DNA of 64,000 nt, from assembly GCF_005222675.1 (NCBI RefSeq), contig NZ_STGE01000068.1, forward strand, positions 310,001-374,000. The letters run 5' to 3'. Below the pieces are notes generated by a model. That model saw only the letters and a list, made by a program, of their open reading frames with translations, had not been told where the DNA came from and searched no databases. This DNA comes from Mycolicibacterium sp. CR10. GTDB taxonomy: Bacteria > Actinomycetota > Actinomycetes > Mycobacteriales > Mycobacteriaceae. Positions 35,215-43,354 of the stretch are shown piece by piece. The translations under genes were made by a program, and so were the position numbers. Positions within the stretch are counted from its first letter, which is position 1, and each line of letters starts with the position of its first letter.

Positions 35215-35263
35215 TTGTCCAGAACGATTGTTCAGCAAAATTCTTTTCAGCTCAGATGTTCAG
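35215..35263. promoter_or_regulatory. Repeated TTGTTCAG-like boxes in the divergent dehydrogenase/regulator promoter
   Basis: Three similar 8-mers occur on the plus strand: TTGTCCAG (35215-35222), TTGTTCAG (35228-35235) and ATGTTCAG (35256-35263). They fill most of the 116-bp gap between the divergent eltD-like gene and the SorC-type gene, so they are the likely binding sites of that regulator. The A/T-richer stretch between them may hold a promoter. Confidence 0.5.
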
Positions 35264-35278
35264 TGCCATACTCTGTGC

Positions 35279-36337
35279 ATGCCCCGGCCGGCCCAGCCCA
35301 CGTCCGCCGCCCCGAACGGCGACGGTGCGCCCGAATCTGAAAGCGGTCATTTCCCACGGTCGTTGCTGTACACCGCCGCTCGCCTGTACTACGAGGACGA
35401 CGCGACGCAAGCCGAGATCGCCGAGCAACTGGGCACCAGCCGGGCGACCGTGAGCAGGCTGCTGGCCGAGGCCAAGCGCCAGGGCATCGTCCGCATCGAG
35501 GTCGTGCCGCCCTCGGATGCACGCCCGACGGAACTGGCCGTCCGCCTCGCGCGGGCGCTGAGCCTTAACACCGTGTATCTGTCGTCCCCGCTGCCGACTC
35601 CGGGGCCGGGCCGCACCATCGTCGACGTGATGGGTCGGACACTGGCGCCGGCGGTGGGACGCGCGCTCGACGAAGCGGGCCTGTTGCCCGGCGATGTGAT
35701 GCTGGTGTCCTCGGGTCGCACCCTCTACGAAGTGGCCCAGCACGAGCTCACTCCGCTACCCGGGGTCGTCGTCGCCCCGACTGTCGGCGGAAACGACCAG
35801 CCCGACGAGTGGTACCAGACCAACGAGATCACCCGACTGGTCGCCAACCGCGTCGGCGGCCGGCCCTACTACCTTTTTGCACCGGCACTTCCTGGCCCGG
35901 TCCTGCACGAATCTCTGCTCGACGACCCGAGCATCCAGCGTGTCCTGCATCAGTGGCCACACGCCCGATGCGCGCTCATGGGTGTCGGCGCACCGCCGTT
36001 GACCCGCTCCGACATCCCCCAGTTCGTTCCCACCGGTTCGACGTCGCTGCGCGCTGCCGTCGGTGACGTGTGCTCGCGCTTCTACGATCGAAACGGCGAC
36101 CCCGTCGAGTTCGAGGGCGGGGACCGCTTGATCGCCGTTGAGCTCGAAGCGCTGCGCCACATCCCGGTGACGATCGCCATCGCCGTCGGCAGGGACAAGA
36201 TCGGCTCGATCATTGCGGGAGCCCGCGGCGGGTACTTCAATCGCTTGGTCACCGATCCCGCGACCGCTGACGCGCTGCTGGTGGCCAACGGCGCCGACGG
36301 GGACGGCGTGGCCGGCGGCGACGGGGAGGTCTCGTGA
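35279..36337 (+). CDS. SorC/DeoR-type sugar-binding transcriptional regulator
   Basis: A 352-residue regulator. The N-terminal HTH (residues 27-75, AARLYYEDDATQAEIAEQLGTSRATVSRLLAEAKRQG) is of the SorC type. The rest is the sugar-phosphate-binding domain (GDVMLVSSGRT, VVVAPTVGGNDQ, GVGAPPL, GDVCSRFYDRNGDPV, IAVGRDKIGSIIAGARGGYFNRLVTD). It should sense a phosphorylated tetrose or related intermediate. It diverges from the transporter/dehydrogenase operon and overlaps the following SDR gene by GTGA. Confidence 0.9.
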   Translation: MPRPAQPTSAAPNGDGAPESESGHFPRSLLYTAARLYYEDDATQAEIAEQLGTSRATVSRLLAEAKRQGIVRIEVVPPSDARPTELAVRLARALSLNTVYLSSPLPTPGPGRTIVDVMGRTLAPAVGRALDEAGLLPGDVMLVSSGRTLYEVAQHELTPLPGVVVAPTVGGNDQPDEWYQTNEITRLVANRVGGRPYYLFAPALPGPVLHESLLDDPSIQRVLHQWPHARCALMGVGAPPLTRSDIPQFVPTGSTSLRAAVGDVCSRFYDRNGDPVEFEGGDRLIAVELEALRHIPVTIAIAVGRDKIGSIIAGARGGYFNRLVTDPATADALLVANGADGDGVAGGDGEVS

Positions 36338-37125
36338 CGAAGGTCGCCGAGTCCCGGTACTCGGGCGTGCTCCGCCTCGACGGTAAACGCGCGCTGATCA
36401 CCGGTGCCAGCAAGGGAATCGGCGCCGACATCGCCCGCGCGTTCGCCTCCGCCGGGGCGAACCTGGTCCTCGGTGGTCGCGACCTCGATGAACTCGCGCG
36501 TGCCGGAGCGGCGTTGCACGACGAGTTCGGCACCGAAGTACGTTGGGCTGCAGTCGATCTGGCTGCTGCCGAAGGTCCGGCCGAGCTGGCACACCGGGCA
36601 GCCGACGCGTTCGGCGGCCTGGACATCCTGGTCAACAATGCCGGCATCTCACACCCCCAGCCGGTCACTGAGACCGATGCCGAGTTGTTCGACGCAACGC
36701 TGGCCGTGAACTTGCGCGGCCCCGCCCTTCTGGCCGCCCGAGTCGGAGCTGACATGGTGGCGCAGGGCATCCGAGGTGCGATCATCACCGTGGCTTCGGC
36801 GGCTGCACTCGCACCGCTGCCCGACCATTACGCCTATTGCGCGTCGAAGGCCGGTCTGGTGATGGCCACCAAGGTCTTGGCCCGTGAGCTCGGGCCACAC
36901 GGCATCCGCGCCAACTCGGTGTGTCCGACGGTGGTGCTCACCGAGATGGGGCAACGGGTCTGGGGCGAGCCGGCCAAGGCGGCGCCGATGATCGACCGGA
37001 TCCCTTTGGGACGCTTCGCTGTTCCGCATGAGGTGTCCGACGCGGTGGTGTGGCTGGCCTCCGACGCGGCGAGCATGATCAACGGCGTCGACATCCCCGT
37101 CGACGGCGGCTACACGATGGGCTGA
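36334..37125 (+). CDS. dthD: SDR-family dehydrogenase, probable D-threitol (sugar-alcohol) dehydrogenase
   Basis: A 263-residue short-chain dehydrogenase with TGASKGIG, LVNNAG, VASAAAL and YCASK in the canonical places, and CPTVVLTEMG after it. GTG 36334 overlaps the regulator's stop. An SDR converting D-threitol to D-erythrulose exists in the M. smegmatis tetritol locus, and the gene's coupling to the SorC-type regulator supports a sugar-alcohol substrate. Other polyols such as xylitol remain possible, so the symbol is tentative. Confidence 0.8.
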   Translation: MTKVAESRYSGVLRLDGKRALITGASKGIGADIARAFASAGANLVLGGRDLDELARAGAALHDEFGTEVRWAAVDLAAAEGPAELAHRAADAFGGLDILVNNAGISHPQPVTETDAELFDATLAVNLRGPALLAARVGADMVAQGIRGAIITVASAAALAPLPDHYAYCASKAGLVMATKVLARELGPHGIRANSVCPTVVLTEMGQRVWGEPAKAAPMIDRIPLGRFAVPHEVSDAVVWLASDAASMINGVDIPVDGGYTMG

Positions 37126-37128
37126 CGC

Positions 37129-38610
37129 TCACCCGGGATCGGCCGCGGCGAGCCGATGCATCTGATCCCGCGTCGCCGGGTACAGCTCGGACCATGTTCG
37201 GTAGAGCTCGTCGTAGATCCCGCGGTTGTCCGCGTTCGGGGTGATCTCCCGCGAGATCCTGGCCCAATCGGTGTCAGCTTCGACCAGGCCGACGCCGATC
37301 GCCGCCAGAAGCGCGTCGCCATAGCTGGCGCCGATCGCCTGTTCGGGAACCAGCTGTGATCGCCCGGTGATGTCGCTGATCGCCTGGGCCCAGACCGGGC
37401 TCTGCAAGCCCCCACCGACCGCAACGGTCCGTGTTCCGGTGTGCGCGTCATCGAACCTTTCGAGGATCTGCCGGATCCCGAACGCGATGCCCTCGTAGGC
37501 GGCACGGAACAAGTGCCCACGGCCATGGCGCAGTGTCATCCCTGCGAGCACGCCGCGCGCCTGAGGGTCGAACACCGGAGTGCGTTCCCCGGCCAGGTAC
37601 GGAAGCATCAGCAGGCCCTCGCTGCCCGCGGGCACGCTCAGCGCCTCGGTTGTCAGATCGTCGAAAGATGCTCCGCCAGTCACGGATTGCAGCCATGCGA
37701 TCAAGCTTCCGGCGGTCGAGGTACCTGCGGCCAACGCGAGAGTGCCTGGGTCCACGCCCGCGGTCGTCCACAACGTGGGATCGCTGTGATACTCGTCGAT
37801 GACCTGAACCAGGAACATCGTCGAGCCGTACATCAGCATCTGATCCCCGGGCTTGCGCACGCCCACCGAGAACGCCTCGGCGTACGCGTCAACGGTTCCG
37901 GCCGCTACCGGCAATCCGACCGGTAGGCCGGTCTGCGCGGCTGCTGCCGCAGAGACCTGCCCCACCACCTCGCTGGGCCACACCAACCGCGGAAGCGGCA
38001 GATGCCCACAGATGCGACTGGCCCACTGATGGTTCCACTCGAAGTCGCGTGTGGCGTAGAGCGGATCGCACTGGCTGGCGGTGTGGTGATCCATCACGTA
38101 CTCACCGGTCAGCTTGGCGGCGATGTAGGAGTTCGACCCGTACCAGCCCGTTGCCGCCCCGAACACCTCCGGCTCGTGGGAGCGCACCCACTCGATCTTC
38201 GGTCCGACCGCCTGGCTGGACAGCAGCGTCCCGGCCCGGTGCAGAATCGCATCGGAACCCAATTCGTCTGTCAGAGATCCGATTTCCACGTGAGCGCGCG
38301 TATCGATTCCATACAGAATGGCCGGACGCAGGGGTTTGAGATCGTCGTCGCACAGCACCAGACACGGCCCGACACCGCTGACACACATCCCTGCCAACGA
38401 AGCATGTGACGGCATCTTCGCCAGTAGTGCGGCACTGATGGCGCACACCTCGGACCACCACACCGCGTCGGCATCGACCTCGGCCCATCCCGGGCGCGGC
38501 AGGCTCATGGAATGCGCGATGGCCTCCGACGCGAGCACGGCGCCCGTCGTGTCCACGAGAACACCCTTGGTACTTCCGGTCCCCATGTCTATCCCGAGCA
38601 GCACATCCAC
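37129..38610 (-). CDS. FGGY-family carbohydrate kinase
   Basis: A 493-residue kinase of the xylulokinase/erythritol-kinase group. GIDMGTGSTKGVLVD is the N-terminal phosphate loop. GTVDAYAEAFSVGV and the C-terminal LMLPYLAGERTPVFDPQARG and AVGGGLQSPVWAQAISDITG (FGGY signature 2 region) are present. It is convergent with the SDR gene with only 3 bp between stops and is transcribed separately from the main operon. A tetrulose or pentulose substrate is inferred from context. Confidence 0.85.
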   Translation of the reverse strand: MDVLLGIDMGTGSTKGVLVDTTGAVLASEAIAHSMSLPRPGWAEVDADAVWWSEVCAISAALLAKMPSHASLAGMCVSGVGPCLVLCDDDLKPLRPAILYGIDTRAHVEIGSLTDELGSDAILHRAGTLLSSQAVGPKIEWVRSHEPEVFGAATGWYGSNSYIAAKLTGEYVMDHHTASQCDPLYATRDFEWNHQWASRICGHLPLPRLVWPSEVVGQVSAAAAAQTGLPVGLPVAAGTVDAYAEAFSVGVRKPGDQMLMYGSTMFLVQVIDEYHSDPTLWTTAGVDPGTLALAAGTSTAGSLIAWLQSVTGGASFDDLTTEALSVPAGSEGLLMLPYLAGERTPVFDPQARGVLAGMTLRHGRGHLFRAAYEGIAFGIRQILERFDDAHTGTRTVAVGGGLQSPVWAQAISDITGRSQLVPEQAIGASYGDALLAAIGVGLVEADTDWARISREITPNADNRGIYDELYRTWSELYPATRDQMHRLAAADPG

Positions 38611-38704
38611 GTCTCAACACTACGACGCGGCCGATTGTGGCAACTGTTGCGTGATACCGAATGGTTGTCGACAAATCGTGCAGACACTGTAGACAATTGC
38701 CCTC

Positions 38705-39631
38705 GTGGACACCCGCCGACTGGAACTGCTGCTGGCGCTGTCGCGGCTCGGCTCGATGCGCGCCGTCGCCGAGGCACATCACCTGACCACCTCGACGGTG
38801 TCGCAGCAGATCGCGGCGCTGGCGCGGGACACCGGGGCGCAGCTGATCGAGCCCGAGGGCCGCCGCGTCCGCCTGACGCCGGCGGGTCTGCGGCTCGCCG
38901 ACCACGCCGTGACGATCCTCGCCGCCGTTGACAGCGCCCGTCTCGACCTCGACCCCGACGCCGAACCGGCGGGCACGGTGCGCATCGGCGGGTTCGCCAC
39001 GGGAATCCGGGTGTCGCTGCTGCCGATTGTCGCCGAACTCGCCACGCGCCATCCGAAGGTGAAGCTCGTCATCAGCGAGTACGAGCCGATCGAGGCGTTC
39101 ACCCTTCTCACACGCGACGACCTCGACCTCGCGCTGACCTACGACTACAACCTGGCACCGGCATCGCCGGGTGCCGTCCTGGAAACGGAGCCACTGTGGT
39201 CGGTGAGGTGGGGACTCGGTGTTCCGGCGGGCACCTCGCCCCATGCCGGTGGCATCGATGCGTTCGCCGATGCCACCTGGATCGTCAACTCCCGCAACAC
39301 TGCTGATGAAAACGCCGTGCGCGCGCTGGCGTCACTGGCGGGATTCACCCCGTCCATCGCGCATCAGATCGACAGCCTCGACCTGGTCGAGGAGCTCATC
39401 GTCGCGGGCTTCGGGGTCGGCCTGCTGCCCATCGACAGACCCACCAGCGCCGGCGTCACCGTGCTTCCCCTGCGCGATCCCGAGGTGACGTTCACCGCAT
39501 ACGCCGTGACCCGGCGCGGCCGGACCGATTGGCCGCCGCTGCGCGCTGTCCTGGAGCGGATGCGCCCGCCGCGTGGCGGGCGACTCGGCCGTCCGCCCTG
39601 GCCACGGCCGGAGGGGGTGCCGCCGCGATGA
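38705..39631 (+). CDS. LysR-family transcriptional regulator
   Basis: A 308-residue regulator beginning at GTG 38705. The winged HTH occupies residues 1-60 (LLALSRLGSMRAVAEAHHLTTSTVSQQIAALARDTGAQLIEPEGRRVRLTPAG) and the effector domain follows. It is divergent to the FGGY kinase gene across 94 bp and may control it. The C-terminus is Arg/Pro/Gly-rich and runs to the stop at 39631. Confidence 0.87.
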   Translation: MDTRRLELLLALSRLGSMRAVAEAHHLTTSTVSQQIAALARDTGAQLIEPEGRRVRLTPAGLRLADHAVTILAAVDSARLDLDPDAEPAGTVRIGGFATGIRVSLLPIVAELATRHPKVKLVISEYEPIEAFTLLTRDDLDLALTYDYNLAPASPGAVLETEPLWSVRWGLGVPAGTSPHAGGIDAFADATWIVNSRNTADENAVRALASLAGFTPSIAHQIDSLDLVEELIVAGFGVGLLPIDRPTSAGVTVLPLRDPEVTFTAYAVTRRGRTDWPPLRAVLERMRPPRGGRLGRPPWPRPEGVPPR

Positions 39632-39745
39632 CGGCCACGGTCGCCGAGCCACCCCGCCGACCTGCGGACCAACGACGCGGGACCGCGTCATACTGCTCGC
39701 CACACTCTGGGTTTGCGGCGGCACGACCCGGGGAACACAGGCGCC

Positions 39746-40663
39746 ATGTTGATCCGCCGTGTCGCGCGCCCCATGTTGTCCGCAGTGTTCATCTCACGTG
39801 GGGTGGAGGCCCTGCGCAGCCCGAAACCGGCGGCCGACGCGACCCGCCAGACACTCGAGGGCCTCAGCAAGCTGCCCGATCCGGTTGGCGGCAATGTGCC
39901 GTCGAATGCCGAGACGGTGGCGCGGGTCAACGCCGCGGTGCAGATCGGCGGCGGGCTGCTGCTCGCGACGGGAAAGCTCCCCCGGTTCGCCTCGGCGGCG
40001 CTGGCATTGAGCGTGGTGCCCGGTTCGCTTGGTGGACACGCTTTCTGGAATGAGGTTGAGCCTGCCCGCAAGGCCGAAGAACGGCGCGCGTTCGTCACGG
40101 ACATCAGCCTGATCGGCGGGCTGATCATCGCCGCGGTGGACACCGAGGGCAAGCCCTCGCTGGGCTGGCGTGGACGGCGAGCGGCACGGAAGGTGTCCGA
40201 GGCGGTGACATCGGCGTTGCCCGCCGGGGCGGCGGCAGGCAGCTCGTTGACCGACAGCGCGCTCGCCGAGAAGGTGGGCCACGGCCTGCATGTAGGTGCC
40301 GAGCGTGGCCGCGAACTGGCGCACGTCGCCGGCGAGCGTGGTACGGAATTGGCCGAGGTGGCGCGCGATCGCGGCGGCAAGCTGGCCAGCGAGTGGGCCG
40401 ACGTGGCGCGCGAGCGCGGCGCCGAATGGGCCGAGGTGGCGCGCGATCGCGGCGGTGAACTGGCGCTGGCGGCCCGGGATCGCGGCAGCGAGCTCGCTGA
40501 GGTTGCACGCGATCGGGCACCTGAGTTGGCCGAGGTGGCCCGCGGGCGGAGTGCCGAGATCGCGGAGATGGCACGCGATCGCGCCGAGGTGGCGCGACAT
40601 CGCGCCACCGAGCTCGCAGACGCCGCAGGAACCGAGGCCAAGAAGAAGCGCCGCAAGCGCTGA
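39746..40663 (+). CDS. DoxX-family membrane protein with C-terminal 11-residue helical repeats
   Basis: A 305-residue protein. Residues 1-135 are a four-helix DoxX-like membrane domain (RPMLSAVFISRGVEALRSP; VNAAVQIGGGLLLATGKLPRFASAAL; GGHAFW). Residues 184-295 form about ten tandem repeats of an 11-residue unit like RGxELAEVARD, with one 15- and one 7-residue variant that keep helical phase. It ends in a basic tail KKKRRKR. DoxX proteins are linked to membrane redox stress; the repeat tail predicts a long amphipathic helix or coiled coil at the membrane or cell envelope. Confidence 0.78.
   Translation: MLIRRVARPMLSAVFISRGVEALRSPKPAADATRQTLEGLSKLPDPVGGNVPSNAETVARVNAAVQIGGGLLLATGKLPRFASAALALSVVPGSLGGHAFWNEVEPARKAEERRAFVTDISLIGGLIIAAVDTEGKPSLGWRGRRAARKVSEAVTSALPAGAAAGSSLTDSALAEKVGHGLHVGAERGRELAHVAGERGTELAEVARDRGGKLASEWADVARERGAEWAEVARDRGGELALAARDRGSELAEVARDRAPELAEVARGRSAEIAEMARDRAEVARHRATELADAAGTEAKKKRRKR
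40295..40630 (+). repeat. In-frame tandem repeats encoding 11-residue units
   Basis: This stretch encodes consecutive 33-base units with recurrent GAGGTGGCGCGCGATCGCGG-like DNA. The units are similar but not identical at the DNA level, so copy number may vary between strains by slippage or recombination. Confidence 0.75.
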
Positions 40664-40769
40664 CCTCGGATAGCGCTTTTGATCACTCCGGTTGATATCA
40701 CTGACGTGACACCGGACCGCTCGGTACGGTGAGGTCGCATCGCCGACTTCGCACAGAGAGCGGACCCAC

Positions 40770-41273
40770 ATGACGAGCGATTACCCGCCCCCGCCTCCAC
40801 CCCAGCAGCCTGGGCAGTACGGATATCCAGGGTCCTATCCGCCACCGGGTGGTCAACAGCCCGGCGGTCTCGGCCTGCGCTTTGTGGCCAGGATCATCGA
40901 CGGGCTGATCGTCGGGGTCGTCGGCGGCATCATCGTCTACGCCATCGGCCTCGCGTCCAACGTGTGGATCACCGGACTGTTCACCGGAGTGATCACCTTC
41001 GCCTACTACGTGGGCCTCGAGGTCAGCCAGGGCTGGACGATCGGCAAGAAGGTGCTGGGGCTCAGCGTGCACGGTCCCGGCGGGGCGCCGAAGCCGACGG
41101 TGCAGCAATCCGCGATCCGCAACTCGTGGACGCTGCTTCCCATCATCCCGTTCATCGGCGGCCTGCTCGGTGTGGTCGCCATCGTGATCATCGCGGTGAC
41201 CATCAACGGCAGCCCCACCAAGCAGGGCAAGCACGACGAACTCGCCGGCGGCACCCAGGTCGTCAAGGGCTGA
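40770..41273 (+). CDS. RDD-family membrane protein
   Basis: A 167-residue protein with a Pro/Gly/Tyr-rich cytoplasmic start (residues 1-33, PPPPPPQQPGQYGYPG) followed by an RDD domain: FVARIIDGLIVGVVGG (the R and D residues), two to three helices and GWTIGKKVLGLSV. RDD proteins are small membrane proteins of uncertain, possibly transport-related, role. It has its own upstream region of 106 bp after the DoxX gene. Confidence 0.82.
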   Translation: MTSDYPPPPPPQQPGQYGYPGSYPPPGGQQPGGLGLRFVARIIDGLIVGVVGGIIVYAIGLASNVWITGLFTGVITFAYYVGLEVSQGWTIGKKVLGLSVHGPGGAPKPTVQQSAIRNSWTLLPIIPFIGGLLGVVAIVIIAVTINGSPTKQGKHDELAGGTQVVKG

Positions 41274-41286
41274 ATCTTGTTGCGGC

Positions 41287-42042
41287 TCAGCCTTTCGGCG
41301 CGTAGCTGTAGTCGATCTTCGTGCCGTCGACGGCGGTGACCGTCAGCGTGAACGCCGCGCTGTCGGGACCGACGACCACCGTGCACTCGACCGTGGTACC
41401 CGGCCGACCCTCGAGGTTGCCCGCGCAGACCGCGGAATCCGGGCGCGCGGCAAGGTGGGCCGCCAATTCGTCGAGCAGGGACACCTCGACCTCGGCCTTG
41501 GTCAACACCGGGACCAGATCGAAGTTCATCATCAGGCCCTCGACGCTGCTGACCTCCGCGGTGCGCCGCAGGGTGACACCCGCGGTGGTGACATCACACA
41601 GCGCCGCGGCACCGATCTCACCGATCAGACCCGACAGGCACGCCACTTTGTCGCTGGGTGCTGCACCGCCGACGCTGACCAACCGTTCGACCGCCCGCTC
41701 GAGTTGCTCCTGCGACAGTGCGGGTTTCATCTCGTAGTCGATCGTCGGCCCGTCGACGTCGGTCACCGTCACCAGCGGTTCGAAGCTGTTCGTCGGGCTC
41801 ATCACCACATCGCAGCGAGCCGTCTGCCCCACTTGGCCGACCAGATCGTCCTTGCACGTCACCGATTGGGGTTGCTCCCCGGCACCGGTGAGACGCTCAG
41901 CGATGTCGGACTGCAGGTCGGGACCGGCCACCGTCGGAACCGCCCCGGATGCGTCCAGCGTGCAGCCCGCCACCACGGCAGCTGTTGCTGCCAGAGCGGC
42001 CAGAGAGCCGATCACCTGCCTCACGCGCGGTCCCGTCACCAT
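41287..42042 (-). CDS. Lipoprotein with three DUF4333-like repeats
   Basis: A 251-residue exported lipoprotein: a hydrophobic signal (IGSLAALAATAAVVAGC) with lipobox VAGC. The mature part shows three successive modules of about 70 residues, each with a cysteine pair (VTCKDDL...ARCDV; VACLSGL...ALCDV; AVCAGNL...VECTV), matching the DUF4333 pattern widespread in mycobacterial cell-surface and kinase-associated proteins. The function is unknown. It is convergent with the RDD gene, 13 bp apart. Confidence 0.78.
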   Translation of the reverse strand: MVTGPRVRQVIGSLAALAATAAVVAGCTLDASGAVPTVAGPDLQSDIAERLTGAGEQPQSVTCKDDLVGQVGQTARCDVVMSPTNSFEPLVTVTDVDGPTIDYEMKPALSQEQLERAVERLVSVGGAAPSDKVACLSGLIGEIGAAALCDVTTAGVTLRRTAEVSSVEGLMMNFDLVPVLTKAEVEVSLLDELAAHLAARPDSAVCAGNLEGRPGTTVECTVVVGPDSAAFTLTVTAVDGTKIDYSYAPKG

Positions 42043-42100
42043 TGGGAAGTTTGCAGCAGACCCTAGCAGAACCCCTGGTCAAGCATGGTTGACTGGCACG

Positions 42101-42985
42101 ATGGCCAGAACACCCCTCCTCGCCCGGCGGCTGTTCGACCGCATCGAACCCGTTCACGCCGTCACCTACTTTGCCCCGGAGGCCAGGGCGGCACTCGGCG
42201 GGCTGGGCTACCGCGGATTCTGGATGGGCTACTTCGCAGCGCGCTCGGCGCCGTTCGGAGTGGTGCCGCCCGACGTGGTCACCGCCGCTTTCTACAACTT
42301 CGCCCCGGAGCGCGTCGCCAAGGCGCTGCCCGCCGCATGGGCCATCGCCTCGCCTACCGAGGCCCTGCAGGCGCGGGAAACCTCCGCGGTGGCGGCGCTG
42401 CGACGCTACGGGGTCACCGACGAGGACGCCGCCGTGGCGGCCGACCTCGCAGCGAGGGCAGCAGCATCCGCCGATATCGGCGGTCGCACACTGTTCGCTG
42501 GCAACCGGGCGCTGGACTGGCCGCAGCGCCCGTTGGCCCGGCTCTGGCACGCCACCACCCTGCTGCGCGAACACCGCGGCGACGGCCATGTCGCCGTGCT
42601 GACCACCGAAGGGGTGTCGGGGCGCGAATGCAACGTGCTGCACGCGGCGGCCGGTCGGGTGCCTGAAGAGATGATCAAACGCAGCCGCGACTACGACGAT
42701 GCGCGGTGGAAACACCATCGGGATGCGCTCGCGCACCGGGGCCTTCTCGACGCCGCCGGCGCACTGACGCAGACCGGCCACGAACTCAAGCAACGGATCG
42801 AGGACACCACCGATGTGCTCGCCCTGCCGGTGCTCGATGTCCTCGACGACAACGACGTGGAAGCGCTCTTCCAGGCGCTGACACCCATCACCAGGAAGGT
42901 AGTGGCCGCAGGTGATGTCCCCGCCGGGACGCCGATGGGCCTCAGTCGCGATGATCTCGACGACGACAGCAGCCACCTGAGCTGA
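42101..42985 (+). CDS. SCO6745-family protein
   Basis: A 294-residue cytoplasmic, mostly helical protein recognised by RRLFDRIEPVHAVTYFAPEARAALGGLGYRGFWMGYFAARSAPFG at the N-terminus and LWHATTLLREHRGDGHVAVLTTEG in the middle, as in the actinobacterial SCO6745 (SalK-like) family. The C-terminal part resembles a winged helix (MIKRSRDYDDARWKHHRDALAHRGLLD). No biochemical role is established. Its stop lies 1 bp from the end of the convergent YnfA gene. Confidence 0.72.
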   Translation: MARTPLLARRLFDRIEPVHAVTYFAPEARAALGGLGYRGFWMGYFAARSAPFGVVPPDVVTAAFYNFAPERVAKALPAAWAIASPTEALQARETSAVAALRRYGVTDEDAAVAADLAARAAASADIGGRTLFAGNRALDWPQRPLARLWHATTLLREHRGDGHVAVLTTEGVSGRECNVLHAAAGRVPEEMIKRSRDYDDARWKHHRDALAHRGLLDAAGALTQTGHELKQRIEDTTDVLALPVLDVLDDNDVEALFQALTPITRKVVAAGDVPAGTPMGLSRDDLDDDSSHLS

Positions 42986-42986
42986 G

Positions 42987-43313
42987 TCAGCGAGGGCCGT
43001 ACATGATCAGGCCGACACCGATCAGGGACACCACGGCGCCGACGATGTCCCAGCGGTCGGGCCGGAAGCCGTCGGCCACCATCCCCCACAGCAGCGATCC
43101 GGCGATGAAAACTCCGCCGTATGCCGCCAGGACCCGACCGAAATGTGCGTCCGGCTGAAACGCCGCCACGAATCCGTAGGCGCCGAGCGCAAGCACACCT
43201 GCGCCCATCCACAGCCAACCGCGGTGCTCGCGGATGCCCTGCCACACCAGCCAGGCGCCACCGATCTCGAGCACAGCGGCGAGGACGAACAGCAGAACGG
43301 ACTTGATCACCAC
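42987..43313 (-). CDS. YnfA/UPF0060-family small membrane protein
   Basis: A 108-residue protein with four helices related to the drug/metabolite transporter superfamily. Visible family features are AAVLEIGGAWLVWQGIREHRGWLWMGAGVLALGAYGFVA and the end DRWDIVGAVVSLIGVGLIMYGPR. Two adjacent GTG codons (43313, 43310) are the likely starts; the longer open frame reaches into the carboxylesterase gene and is not supported. A small-molecule transport role is inferred. Confidence 0.82.
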   Translation of the reverse strand: MVIKSVLLFVLAAVLEIGGAWLVWQGIREHRGWLWMGAGVLALGAYGFVAAFQPDAHFGRVLAAYGGVFIAGSLLWGMVADGFRPDRWDIVGAVVSLIGVGLIMYGPR

Positions 43314-43354
43314 GGAGTACAGCGTTGCAGACGCGGCCCTGTTGCCCGAGTGGG

